Positions 8,321 through 16,409 of a stretch of 19,973 bases of DNA are shown in pieces (positions within the stretch are counted from its first letter, which is position 1; each line of letters begins with the position of its first letter). The translations under genes and the position numbers were made by a program. The stretch comes from Scenedesmus sp. ARA3 (lineage: Eukaryota > Chlorophyta > Chlorophyceae > Sphaeropleales > Scenedesmaceae): NCBI GenBank assembly GCA_004335835.1, contig RWJK01001440.1, positions 157 to 20,129 of the forward strand. Direction: 5' to 3'. The notes beneath the pieces were generated by a model. It searched no databases. It was given only the letters and a program-made list of their open reading frames with translations, and was not told where the DNA came from.

Positions 8321-9518
8321 CCTGCTTTCACTGCGCAATAGGTGTGCCAGTCGCGGTCTGCAGCACCAGCAACGAGCGTGCCGTGTCAACCATCGTGCGT
8401 GTGATGCTGGGCGACAAAATCGCATCCATCATGCGAGTGTTTGCGGGTGATGTGGTGCCAAAGAAGAAGCCTGACCCAGCCATCTATCTGCTGGCTGCAA
8501 AAGAGCTGGGCGTCAACCCTGCAAGGTGAGAGGGCCGCACGCTTCAGTTTGGTTGTCTGTGCTTGGTGTTTTATGCCGCAGTTTTATGTGCCTGACCCGG
8601 ACGTCTACCTGCTGGCTGCTAAGGAGCTGGGAGTGAACCCCGCAAGGTGAGAGGGCCGCACGCTTCAGTTTGGTTGTTTGTGCTTGGTGTTTTGTGCCGC
8701 CGTTCAATGTGGCAAAAAGGAAGCCTGACTTGGCCATCTGCCTGCTGGCTGCAAAAGAGCGCGGGGGTGAACCCTGCTAGGTGGGTGAAAGGAAACACAA
8801 TCCCCTGAGTACATGCATGCTACTTTCCACCTGCTAGCCTACCTGCGTGCTTGCCTTGTGTAAAACAGTTTACTGCCTGACTGACTGCCTTTTTACCAAG
8901 CAGTGTACTGCGTGCCTGACTGCCGCCTGCATGCCTATCCACCTTTCTGCCTATACGTTGTGCAACATGTTGCTTTCCGCCTGCCTGCCTGCCTGCCTGC
9001 CTGCCTTGCTTTCTGCTCTTCTCCCCCGTTGCTGGCCAGGTGCGTGGTGGTTGAAGACAGCCGCATCGGGCTGCAGGCAGCTTACCCGCCAACTTCCCAC
9101 ATGCCTGCCTGCCTGCCTGCCTGCCTATTGCCTGCTTGCCTACTGCCTGCGTCTGTGCCTGGCTGCCTGCATGCATGCACAGGTGCGTGGTGGTTGAAGA
9201 CAGCCGCATCGGGCTGCGGGCAGCTTACCTGCCAACTGCCCACATGCCTGCATGCCGGCCTATTGCTTGCTTGCCTACTGCCTGCATCTGTGCCTGGCTG
9301 CCGGCATGCACAGGTGTGTGGTCATTGAAGACAGCCGCATCGGGCTGCAGGCCGCCAAGGCAGCAGGCATGACCTGCGTGGTCACCAAGAGCAGCTACAC
9401 GCAAAACGAAGACTTTGGGGCAGCAGATGCAGTGCATGACTGCATTGGAGAGGCAGGAGAGGAGCGGTTCAGCCTTGCAGACCTGAGCAAGATGCTGGAG
9501 GTCAATGCGGCTGCATGA
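5969..9518 (+). CDS. CBBY: CbbY-like xylulose-1,5-bisphosphate phosphatase, chloroplastic (HAD family)
   Basis: This enzyme dephosphorylates xylulose-1,5-bisphosphate, a misfire product that inhibits Rubisco, in the chloroplast stroma (established for plant and bacterial CbbY). Exons are 5969-6118, 6283-6346, 6576-6661, 7109-7144, 7441-7576, 8342-8525 and 9314-9518. All phases agree and give 285 aa. Residues 1 to about 38 are Arg/Ser/Ala-rich and look like a transit peptide. HAD motif I, LLFDCDGVLVDTE (Asp47, Asp49), is split by intron 1 after Gly50. Next come YGELLEIGGGKERMTKYF, the cap helices (VAELHKLKTDLFMQLVETG, MPLRPGVRRLVEEAV), motif II AVCSTSNE, motif III VPKKKPDPAIYLLAAKELG and motif IV CVVIEDSRIGLQAAKAAGMT. 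The tail is DLSKMLEVNAAA. Length matches the family after transit-peptide addition. Exon 4 is only 36 nt (DVEDQEPFKSTK). The start is the first in-frame ATG before the transit-like region. Echo copies of exons 3, 5, 6, 7 and the C-terminus litter the introns and the 3' flank. Confidence 0.93.
6636..6811 (+). repeat. Exon echo: CbbY exon 3 end
   Basis: 32 identical bases spanning the donor (exon end TKYFK plus gtggga) occur at 6636-6667 and again at 6780-6811 in the following intron. Perfect identity marks this as one of the youngest echoes. The flanks are unrelated upstream of the shared block. Confidence 0.9.
7157..7219 (+). repeat. (CAG)n tract in CbbY intron 4
   Basis: Roughly 20 CAG units, interrupted once by GAG near 7201, start 12 bases after the donor of the 36-nt exon. 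It is one of few CAG-oriented (rather than CTG) intronic tracts. Confidence 0.95.
7259..7287. repeat. Perfect 13-bp inverted repeat with 3-nt loop
   Basis: CACATGAGTCATG (7259-7271) and its exact reverse complement (7275-7287) are separated by TCT. A second pair, GTGACATGA (7285-7293) and TCATGTCAC (7330-7338), overlaps it. The element lies in CbbY intron 4, between the CAG tract and the exon 5 acceptor, and would form a stable RNA hairpin. Confidence 0.9.
7501..8130 (+). repeat. Exon echo: three downstream copies of CbbY exon 5 end
   Basis: The 3' part of exon 5 (7501-7581, including its donor) recurs at 7774-7857, about 7939-7999 and about 8072-8130. The first copy encodes exactly the same 25 residues as the exon, with six base differences, all at third positions. 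The second has Pro to Leu and Leu to Pro changes. The third has Ala to Asp and Ala to Gly changes and a lost donor (gcaagtgtg). Decay is ordered by distance. Confidence 0.92.
8295..8320 (+). repeat. (CTG)n tract before CbbY exon 6 acceptor
   Basis: Eight or so CTG units lie 22-47 bases before the exon 6 acceptor (gcaatag at 8341). Confidence 0.95.
8461..8785 (+). repeat. Exon echo: CbbY exon 6 end, two downstream copies
   Basis: The end of exon 6 (KKKPDPAIYLLAAKELGVNP plus donor) recurs at 8584-8647 (PDPDVYLLAAKELGVNPAR) and at about 8706-8785 (degenerate, frameshifted). The spacers after the first two copies (8526-8583 and 8648-8705) are nearly identical, about 3 differences in 58 bases, while the exon-derived parts differ at about 9 of 57. 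The intronic part is therefore more alike than the coding part. Confidence 0.9.
8979..9126 (+). repeat. (CCTG)n tetranucleotide tracts in CbbY intron 6
   Basis: Two short CCTG/TGCC runs at 8979-9006 and 9102-9126 are surrounded by looser CTGCC-rich sequence from about 8820 to 9312. They precede the echoed exon 7 acceptors and appear to supply their pyrimidine-rich tract. Confidence 0.9.
9040..9313 (+). repeat. Exon echo: two upstream copies of CbbY exon 7 start
   Basis: Copies of the motif IV exon start (CVVVEDSRIGLQAA / CVVVEDSRIGLRAA) begin at 9040 and 9183, each after a cag acceptor. The intact exon begins at 9314 (CVVIEDSRIGLQAA). The two copies sit in tandem units of about 143 and 131 bp, including the CCTG-rich spacer. 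After the shared 14 residues both copies diverge (aycttacc...), so only the last copy can complete the protein. Confidence 0.92.
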
Positions 9519-9895
9519 AGCGGCATGCAGCTAGTACTAAAAGCTGAATCAAGCTAGACCTTGTAATTATTACTGCCAGTGTGACTGGCGCAGCGAGGGC
9601 TTCGGGGCAGCGGATGCAGTGCACGACTGCATTGGAGAGGCGGGAGATGAGCGGTTTAGCTTCGCAGACCTGAGCAAGATGCTGGAGGTCAATGCGGTTG
9701 TTTGATTCGAATGCTGAAGGTTTATGCACCTTTTAGCCTGCAGGTAGTGGGTTACTGACAGGTGAAGGACTTTGGCCCAAAGTCCCGGGGTTGGCGGATG
9801 CAGTGACGGCTGCCGCAGATTGGGAGGCAGGAGAGCAGCGTCTCAGCCTGGCTGCGCTCCGTCAGATGCTGCAGGCCAACGCTGCTGGACGGGAC
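9408..9895 (+). repeat. Exon echo: CbbY C-terminal coding end repeated twice past the stop
   Basis: The C-terminal segment (GAADAVHDCIGEAGEERFSL ... KMLEVNAAA, 9408-9518) recurs at about 9598-9705 (GAADAVHDCIGEAGDERFSF ... KMLEVNAVV then TGA) and, more diverged, at about 9770-9895 (LADAVTAAADWEAGEQRLSL ... QMLQANAAG). The first echo keeps an open frame and stop. Decay is again graded with distance from the functional copy. Confidence 0.9.
9562..9566 (+). terminator. Putative polyadenylation signal TGTAA (CbbY)
   Basis: TGTAA lies 43 bases after the CbbY stop codon. This motif is the usual nuclear polyadenylation signal in volvocine green algae. Its use here is inferred. If used, the downstream C-terminal echoes would lie outside the mRNA. 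Confidence 0.45.
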
Positions 9896-10322
9896 TCACT
9901 TGCTGCGGCTTTCACTGGTGTGGAAGTGAGCAAATCCGTGTGTAACATTTAGGTTTGCGATGCTGCTGGAGTTCGCACCCAAGCGTGTGCTGTCACCCCA
10001 GCATGATGCTTATGCCATGATGGCGTTGAGCTGCAGACTCATGGCAGCAGGGCATGCGCCATGCTGCAGCGTGAAGCATGGAGTGTAGCGTAGCATTGGA
10101 ATAATGCGATGAAGTGGCTGTGTACTAAATATGGAAACGACACATGGGACAGCTAATGGCCTGGGAAGGTGCTGAGGTTGAACCCCAGACAGCATGTGAC
10201 TATTTGTAGAGAGAAGCCGGCCTCTTAATCATACCAACATTTTAAATACTTACATGTGACATTCGGCACAAATCGACGCTGTTATTCCACTTCAGAGGCA
10301 CCACACAGAAGCGCGCGTGAAA
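9896..10322. other. Intergenic region upstream of the armadillo-like gene
   Basis: I see no gene. It follows the last CbbY echo, contains a TGTAA at 9941-9945, and should contain the promoter and 5' UTR of the gene starting at 10323. The stretch 10195-10300 is more AT-rich than its surroundings. Confidence 0.4.
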
Positions 10323-11698
10323 ATGGCGCTCTTGCCAGCTGTTTCCCTCGTACGCAAGATAGGAGCTGCCGCGCTGCAGCTCAAAGCAGCATATGTTCAA
10401 TACATTCCATTAGATGAAAGCCGGCAGCACGAGCTAGCTTACCTGCTGTCTGGTGTGCGGGAGCTGAGCGTTGCGATACATTCCGCGCTGCTCAAAGGAT
10501 TCCAAACGAGCAGCGAGTCGCTATGCAAGGCTGTCTGTAGCACGCTGCAGCGTGTTTTGCACTCAATGGAGGAGCTTCGGAACCACGAGTACAGGTAGGG
10601 GCCCTGCTCTGGAATCTGATACTGGCAGCTGCTGCAGTGTGGTTGCAGGACCATCCCATGGTGTATGCGAGAGAAGCCTTCAATAAATCGACACGCAGTT
10701 GAAACTGTATGTGTTAAATCGCCATATTCACTCTCACCTGCTACCCTGCGACTCGGCATGCTGTCAGGACTGGACCCACGGCTGTGCGTCAGTGAGTGAC
10801 TCTGCAGCTGCTGACACTCCTGCTGTATGCATCCCGCAGGTGCCTCGCCCTCACTCACGGCTCACTCAACAGTGCAGCAGCAGCAGCAGCAGCTGCCTGC
10901 CACAGCAGCAGCTTCGGGCGCTGCAGCAGCCACCTGCGCAACTGCTGCGCGCAGCTGGGCCAGGCTGGGCAGGAGCTGGCCTCGTATGTGCACCTGAGTG
11001 TGAGCTTGGCATCATGCGCACTGGCCAGTGGCGGCCAGGCTTGCAGGTGGGGAGCAATTGCATTGTTGCTGCTGCTGCTGCTGCTGTTGTTGTTGCTGAC
11101 AGCAGCCATGTGTGCACCTGATCGTGAGCTTAGCATCGTGTGCGCTGGCCAGCGGTGGTCAAGCATGCATGTGAGGGGTGTCTGCCAGTTGCTACTGCTA
11201 CTGCTGCAGCTGCTTTGTTGCTGTTGCTTTGCTGTCGCTGAGGCTTTTCAAAGGTGTTTACAGCAGTGGCTGAGCTGACAACAATAATCACCAAGTGTGT
11301 GGCGACAGCTGTGCGCCTGCTTCTGAACGCAATCACGTTGCATGCTCCCCGCAGGTCGCAGCTGCCGCTGCCAGAAGCTGTCACCGGCGGGCTCTCTTCA
11401 CTACACCGCATCGCCAGCACCCAGGAGCTCTCCATTAAGCTCTCATTGTGTTCACAAGCCATTGCCTGTTGGTGTTCTTATGTCTCTGCTGCATGCAGGT
11501 CGCAGCTGCCACTGCCAGAAGCTGTCAACAGCGAGCTGTCTTCCCTACACCACATTGCAAGCACCCTGTACTAGGCTCTTAGCCAGTGTCTGTCTCTCTC
11601 ACATACTCCCCGCAGGTCGCAGCTGCCCCTACCTGACTCAGTCACCAGCGAGCTCTCCCTGCTGCACCGCATCGCAAGCAGCCTGGAGCTATCCACAA

Positions 11699-11731
<33 letters not shown>

Positions 11732-12413
11732 TGGATCAGCAAGAAGTATCAAGATCTGTTCGGCAGCTGGCACGCCTTGTCACCGGGTGCCCCACAGAGC
11801 AAATGGAGGCACTTGTGAAGCTGGCTCATGCAGTGAATGAGAGCTCCTGCAACTGCTACGCACTGGCAGCAGCAGGCGGCATTCCTTTTATTGTCGAGCT
11901 GCTTGGCAGCAGCAGCATGGACGTGTTGGACTTGGCTGCAGGTACGTTGTAAATCAAGTAGGCACTGTCAGCTTTACAGATAGATGATGAAGCGCCTTGA
12001 AGTGGATGACACACGCAACTGTGCAGCAAAAGGCGAAGAGATTATCTGACGTCGTGCTAACCATAGCGCATTTACCCTCGGCTGCTATTCTGCGAGATGT
12101 GATGCTGTCAGGACTAGACCCACTGCTGTGACTCTGCCGCTTCTGTTGGTGTGTGTGTTATATTTGTGACCTGGCTGCAGGTATGTTGGGCACAATGGCT
12201 TATGCCAGTGCAGCACTGCAGAAAGAGGTGGCAGCAGCAGGCGGGGTGCAGAAGCTGGGGCAGCTGCTGGGCGGCCAGCACCCCGCGGTGCTGCGGCTGC
12301 AGCAGCAGCAGCAACAGCAGCAGCATGGTGGTGGTGGCGCTGGCGGCAGCAGTGCTGCTGCGCTGGCAGCGATGCAGCAGCTGGAGGCAAGCTTTGGGCA
12401 GTGCCACTGCTGA
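10323..12413 (+). CDS. Armadillo-like helical repeat protein
   Basis: Exons 10323-10594, 10840-11046, 11616-11941 and 12181-12413 join in phase (2, 2, 1) to give 345 aa. Exon 1 is helical (KIGAAALQLKAAYVQYIPLD, then ESRQHELAYLLSGVRELSVA). Exon 2 has a polyalanine run and a Cys-rich stretch (RNCCAQLGQAGQELASYV). Exons 3-4 carry the armadillo signature: SVRQLARLVTGCP, QMEALVKLAHAV, AAAGGIPFIVELLGSSS, VLDLAAG, MLGTMAYASAALQKEV, AAAGGVQKLGQLLGG. It ends in Gln, Gly and Ala runs and LEASFGQCHC. Only about two armadillo repeats are clear, so the protein is shorter than most family members. The start is the first ATG, six bases after an in-frame GTG. Armadillo folds bind other proteins; no partner can be named. 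Introns 2 and 3 and the 3' flank hold exon echoes. Confidence 0.8.
10990..11176 (+). repeat. Exon echo: armadillo gene exon 2 end
   Basis: The last 57 bases of exon 2 plus donor (about 10990-11052) recur at about 11116-11176 in intron 2 with some 12 substitutions. The donor is destroyed in the copy (gcatgtgag instead of gcag|gtgggg). A TTG/CTG tract (11065-11098) separates the two. Confidence 0.8.
11065..11098 (+). repeat. (CTG/TTG)n tract in armadillo gene intron 2
   Basis: Mixed GCT/GTT triplets sit between exon 2 and its echo. Confidence 0.9.
11355..11692 (+). repeat. Exon echo: two upstream copies of armadillo gene exon 3 start
   Basis: Copies begin at 11355 (SQLPLPEAVTGGLSSLHRIA) and 11499 (SQLPLPEAVNSELSSLHHIA). 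The intact exon begins at 11616 (SQLPLPDSVTSELSLLHRIA). Each follows a cag acceptor. The 11499 copy runs into a stop soon after (STLY*). All three keep the first 20 residues largely readable. Confidence 0.9.
11702..11729 (+). repeat. (CAG)n tract encoding polyalanine, exon 3
   Basis: Nine or so CAG units are read in the GCA frame as an Ala run inside the armadillo protein. Confidence 0.95.
12300..12325 (+). repeat. (CAG)n tract encoding polyglutamine, exon 4
   Basis: CAG/CAA triplets give a Gln run after LLGGQHPAVLRL. Confidence 0.95.
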
Positions 12414-13592
12414 GGTTTATTGATACACCAAAAAACCGATCAACATGTTTCTGATGGTGTTGGCTGCAAGCCAAGCAGTCCTGGTGGCTACCCTGCATGA
12501 TGATGGCTTGTGTGAACAGAATAATTGATGGCAGGTGTGATGTGGCACACAGCACTGGTTGTGCAATATGCGTGCAAGGGTTGCTGGGCCTTGAGTATTC
12601 CTTCAGCAGCTCAGATGGAGGCCAGCTTTTTCTGCTAGAACAGTGGCGGCCACTGGCCATGCTAGCTTTATCTACCAGAACAGTGACGTCCACAGTGTTG
12701 ATAGTCAGCTGCTGGTCAAGGTTGTTGTGTGCTGCACCTATCAGGCATCAGCGTGCACGTATCGGAAGTGGGTGCTGTGGAGGTGTAACACTTGACCACT
12801 GATGAGTTATGCAAACCTGTGGAATGTGCTATGTGTTCAGCACCCATGCCCAGTGGGTGATGCAGCAGTCCGGCTGCTTTGAAAGGGGAGCTTTGGTCAG
12901 TGCCACTGCTGAAGTGCACTGCTCATGACTGTTGTCAGACATGCGTACAGAGATGTGTCATGGCAGCATGGCTTGTTCACTGATGAAGCTGCTGCCAGCC
13001 AAGGTGGCACTGCTGCAACACCGCAAAACTGCAGACGGCTGCGAAACAGCATGTACATGCATACAGTGCTGGCTGCTGATGTCAGCAGAGTAGTAGCACA
13101 CAGCGGCGGCGGGTGAGGCTGGCGGCCTGCATGGTGTACAACACACATGTGTGCTTGATGTAACAAAGGTAATTCGTGTTGCGCTGACGTTGTCGTGACG
13201 GACAAGATCCTGAAAGCTCGTAGACAGCAGCAAGTGATGGCAAGTTGTTAATCAAGTTGGTTTCACAACGTTGGCTGCAACGCACAGCTGCCATGGTCAG
13301 CGTCCTTCGGGATCCTGGCTTTGTCAAGAATTTGTCATTTTGCAGCTGTGCAGGGGCAGGGCCGCTCAGACTCCGGTGGCTTTGGTGCATGCAGGGGAAC
13401 CTGCATAAGCAGTCATGGGGTTGCTGTGGTGGGCTGTCAAATCCTGTAGCATGCACCTTCAAGCATAGCTTCAACCTTACCCTACAAAGTGTGGCACGAA
13501 TGGGTTGTCTTGGCAAAAGCAGCTGACAGGACGAGCAATGCTCTGCAGCACAGCATGCTTGTTTGCATGATGATGCGGTTGAGCAATATGTG
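12414..13592. other. 3' flank of armadillo gene, no further gene seen
   Basis: It contains an echo of the gene's own stop region (12889-12917 resembling 12389-12417), a short tandem repeat (12624-12652 resembling 12664-12692), and TGTAA motifs at 12784-12788 and about 13159. No open frame has recognisable protein character. Confidence 0.4.
12889..12917 (+). repeat. Echo of the armadillo gene stop-codon region
   Basis: agctttggtcagtgccactg, continuing into ctgaagtgc, copies the coding end at 12389-12417 (AGCTTTGGGCAGTGCCACTG then CTGA) with few changes, 500 bases downstream. Confidence 0.65.
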
Positions 13593-13665
13593 TGCCACCA
13601 CTGAGGTTCGAACTCAGGACCTTTCGCTTACGAAGCGAACGCTCTACCAACTGAGCTATAGAGGC
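13593..13665 (-). tRNA. tRNA-Thr, anticodon CGU
   Basis: Read on the minus strand it is a 73-nt cloverleaf without an intron. The acceptor stem GCCTCTA pairs with TGGTGGC (one U-U mismatch at 4-69, one G-U). The D arm holds the A box TAGCTCAGTTGG. The anticodon stem TTCGC/GCGAA encloses loop TTCGTAA, so the anticodon is CGT, reading ACG (Thr). The variable loop is AGGTC. The T arm is CTGAG-TTCGAAC-CTCAG with a good B box, and the discriminator base is A. The 3' CCA is not encoded, as expected for a nuclear gene. A TTTT for polymerase III termination is not close; the nearest I see is about 75 nt downstream. Confidence 0.93.
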
Positions 13666-15130
13666 TCAGAATGCACATTTGCCATCGAGCACAGTTTCAG
13701 ACGGCCGTTGTGCGAGATCGCACTTCGAACCCGGCTGGTCTCATGTTTCTTTTGCACCTGCACTCCCTGTTGCCCTGCTTCACCCTCTATCGCAGCCTTG
13801 ACGCGCACGCTAGAGTCATTCTAAACGAGGTGGCTGCGACTGATGCGCTTGCCTGCAGTTTGCAGGCTGCAGCGCTCATATGCCATGCAGTGGCTCGCCG
13901 CCATGGCAGCAGAGGGCTTGCTTCAAGTCCAGTGAGAATGCTGTGGCCATCTGTAGCTTAAACGTTGTCTGTGCAACCCCTTGTCTGCTCCTGAGGACGT
14001 CCACCATGCACGCTTGTTGCGTACACATACCTTGCATGCTGTGCCCTGGGAAACGCCCACTCAGAGCCGTGCCCACAACTGTTTTGGAACCCTTGATACG
14101 CCAAGCGCTGCCTGCAAATGCTGCGGTGTCATGATCCCAACAGATACACCTCAGCCCGTGTCAGTGGCTCATATCCTGCAAGCAGGCGTGCTGTGGCCCA
14201 GGGCACTGCTGTAGGAGCAGCAACAGGCGCTGTAGCATGCTGCCACAACATACACACTCAGCAGGCAAAGCCGCTGCATCTGCACGCATCACTCTTTCTG
14301 GTCGGCATGGAGCTATTGCGGGCTGATAGATCACACCTGTATGTGCCACATCCGATCAGAGTTTGAACGCTGGGTTGCTGCCTGCTGCAAAACTGCTGCC
14401 TGTCATGCGGGAGGGTTGGGCAGACACTGACACGACTGTGCTCTGGGGCACCACAGGACACTGCTGCATGGCACCAGCTCCACCACGTCTTATACACTCA
14501 GTGACTGCTGTGTCATACCTCAACAGATGCACTACGTCTTATACACTCAGTGACTGCTGTGGCGTTGCATCGCATCTGTGGCAGCTTCAGGCCAGCAGCT
14601 CACTACCCGCAGTCTCAGCAGTGAGCGACAGTTACTTGTGACAATACTGGTGATTTGTTGAGAGGGTATTGAGGGTTACGGCTGAAACTCAGCAGGATGA
14701 AGATATTTAAGCCAGCTGTCAGGAGCAGTGCTGCTGCTGGCGCCTCTCATCTGACGGTCACATGCATGTGGTACTGTGGGGTGCAGGTGTTTGAGCATGG
14801 TGGCGGTGCATGATGAGACGCTGAGAGAAACAAACTTAGACGGCCATCTTTTGGTTATATTGTAACACATATATCAAGCTCACCACACGGTTGGCTGTGC
14901 TGGACTTTGATGCAGTGCTGCATATGCTTTGGTGACTGACCGTACATCCCCTTGCACGTATAGCGATCTGAAGTGAACCAGAAACCGTTCAATTATACAT
15001 GTGCATGAAGCTAAAGCGTTGCAGATACCAGCAGACTTGCTGACTTGCACAGGCGCAAAACGCCCGCGACCAATGCTCGCACCCTGATGTGCTAGCCTGA
15101 TAAACATATTAGTAACACTTCTATCGAATC
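13666..15130. other. Region between tRNA and the low-complexity gene, no supported gene
   Basis: Short open frames occur (for example 14118-14366 on +), but none shows recognisable motifs or fits a multi-exon model. A 28-bp direct repeat lies at 14485-14512 and 14534-14561. The last part is more AT-rich (14830-15130) and probably holds the promoter and 5' UTR of the next gene. Confidence 0.4.
14485..14561 (+). repeat. 28-bp direct repeat, 49-bp period
   Basis: acgtcttatacactcagtga followed by ctgctgtg occurs at 14485-14512 and 14534-14561 without mismatch. Confidence 0.9.
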
Positions 15131-15420
15131 ATGCGATTGCTAGAGGCTCAACTAGTCCGGCCGCTAACAGCTACTACGTGCATCACGTGCACACGACTCC
15201 ATGCAGCAGCTGGCCAGCGGGTTTCTTTGTGCAGAGGGACGCTCCTGCAAGCTGCACCTCAGCTCAGGCGAAGTAGAATATGTAGAGCTGCTGGAAACAG
15301 CAGCCCGGACAGCAACGGGCTAGAGGACCAGCAACTGCAGCACCCTGCAGCTGCTGGCGCTGCTGCTGGTGCTGGCACTGCTGCAGACAGTCAACCGCCT
15401 GCGGCTGCTGAAAGCACACC

Positions 15421-15452
<32 letters not shown>

Positions 15453-15924
15453 CTGTGAAGACCAGGAAAGCAGGCACGCGGCAGCTAGATGTAGCACGAG
15501 CAGTGCAGCTGCTGAAGCTCACAAGCACGCGCACCAAACAGAAGCCGCTGCCACCATGGTTCACCCGCACCCAGGACCCTGATATGTGGAGCGAACCAGC
15601 ACAACAGCAGCAGCAGCAGCAGCAGCAGCAAGGTATTGTCGGCGGCTTTGATGCTAATGCTGACCTGTCAACGCTTGACTCGTACATGGCTCTTGGGGAG
15701 GACCAGCAGCAGCAGTGGATGCAGCAGCTGGAGCAGCAGCAGCAGCAGCAGCAAAGCAGCGCTGCAGCAGCTGCTGGCACCCCAGGCAGTAGCAGCAGCA
15801 GCAGCAGCGGTGTTGGTGTTTCTGCCCAGCTAGCAAACAGCAGCAGCAGCAGCAGCAATGGGCGGCCTGCAGGCGCAGCTGCTGGCAGTAGTGACGCTGC
15901 AGTACCGGGCATGAGGAGTGCAAC

Positions 15925-15980
<56 letters not shown>

Positions 15981-16138
15981 CCTACAGCAAGCGCATGTTC
16001 AGTGCCAGTGACCCTATCAGGGGCGGCAGCGAGTGGCGCCTGCCCTGGCAGGTGAGACTGGTGCCTTGGCTTGGTGTGTATCTGAGCAGCGCTGTTGTGC
16101 TGGTCAGCAGCAGTGTTTTTGTGAACCAGCAGCTGTGA
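15131..16138 (+). CDS. Low-complexity, putative plastid protein with C-terminal hydrophobic segment
   Basis: This is a single open frame of 335 aa and I do not recognise it. Residues 1 to about 58 are rich in Arg, Ala, Thr and Cys with few acids, consistent with a transit peptide. The middle alternates Gln, Ala and Ser runs, all from CAG repeats read in different frames, with short complex islands between them: TRQLDVARAVQLLKLTSTRT, KQKPLPPWFTRTQDPDMW and FDANADLSTLDSYMALGED. After a long Ser run comes the conserved-looking tail KRMFSASDPIRGGSEWRLPW, then a hydrophobic stretch (WLGVYLSSAVVLVSSSVFV) that could be one membrane span, ending NQQL. Two facts argue for coding: the tail lacks repeats, and a decayed copy of it follows. 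A good donor (cag|gtgaga) lies at about 16051, so an alternative spliced C-terminus is possible. The start is the first ATG. Confidence 0.65.
15422..15977 (+). repeat. Cluster of (CAG)n tracts within the low-complexity gene
   Basis: Tracts lie at about 15422-15452 (Gln), 15604-15630 (Gln), 15704-15759 (Gln), 15791-15810 (Ser), 15840-15858 (Ser) and 15931-15977 (Ser). The same triplet is read as different residues as the frame shifts between islands, which points to repeated tract insertion rather than one expanding run. Confidence 0.95.
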
Positions 16139-16409
16139 TGGCAGCTGGCTCTGTTGCAGCTAGAACTGCGTGCCCCGTTTGTGTACTGATAAGTTGTCCG
16201 TGTGCTGGAAGGCCGAGTTGCTGTAGCGGATGTTCAGTGCGAGATGTTCAGTGCGAGGAACTTTATCAGGGGCGGCAGTGAGTAGCGCCTGCGTTGGCAG
16301 GTAGGTGTCTGAGCAACGCTGCCTTGTTGACAAGCATAGTGCTTTTGTGAACCAGCAACTGTGATGGCAGCTGGCTCTGTTGCAGCTAGCACTGCTTGCC
16401 CTGTTTGTG
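15994..16409 (+). repeat. Gene-end echo: 3' end of the 15131 gene duplicated
   Basis: The segment 15994-16183 (coding end, stop and start of 3' UTR) recurs at about 16244-16409. In the copy the Trp codon TGG of GGSEW is TAG, and several indels break the frame, so it is a pseudo-copy. A 14-bp tandem (gatgttcagtgcga at 16229 and 16243) marks the start of the copy. Confidence 0.9.

Noticed and set aside
8979..9313. CRISPR-like array of repeats and spacers
   Set aside because: The repeats are imperfect exon-plus-tetranucleotide units in a eukaryotic intron. There are no short conserved palindromic repeats and no cas genes.
12085..12693. 202-codon minus-strand open frame
   Set aside because: It is antisense to armadillo exon 4 and its CAG tract. 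The Ala/Pro/Leu-rich content is the mirror of the repeat, and there are no domains.
13700..13745. Possible second tRNA suggested by a B-box-like cttcgaacccggc
   Set aside because: No A box, anticodon arm or acceptor pairing could be built around it on either strand.
15391..15981. 196-codon minus-strand frame of Leu and Cys runs
   Set aside because: It is the reverse reading of the CAG tracts in the 15131 gene. Poly-Leu and poly-Cys frames recur opposite every such tract.
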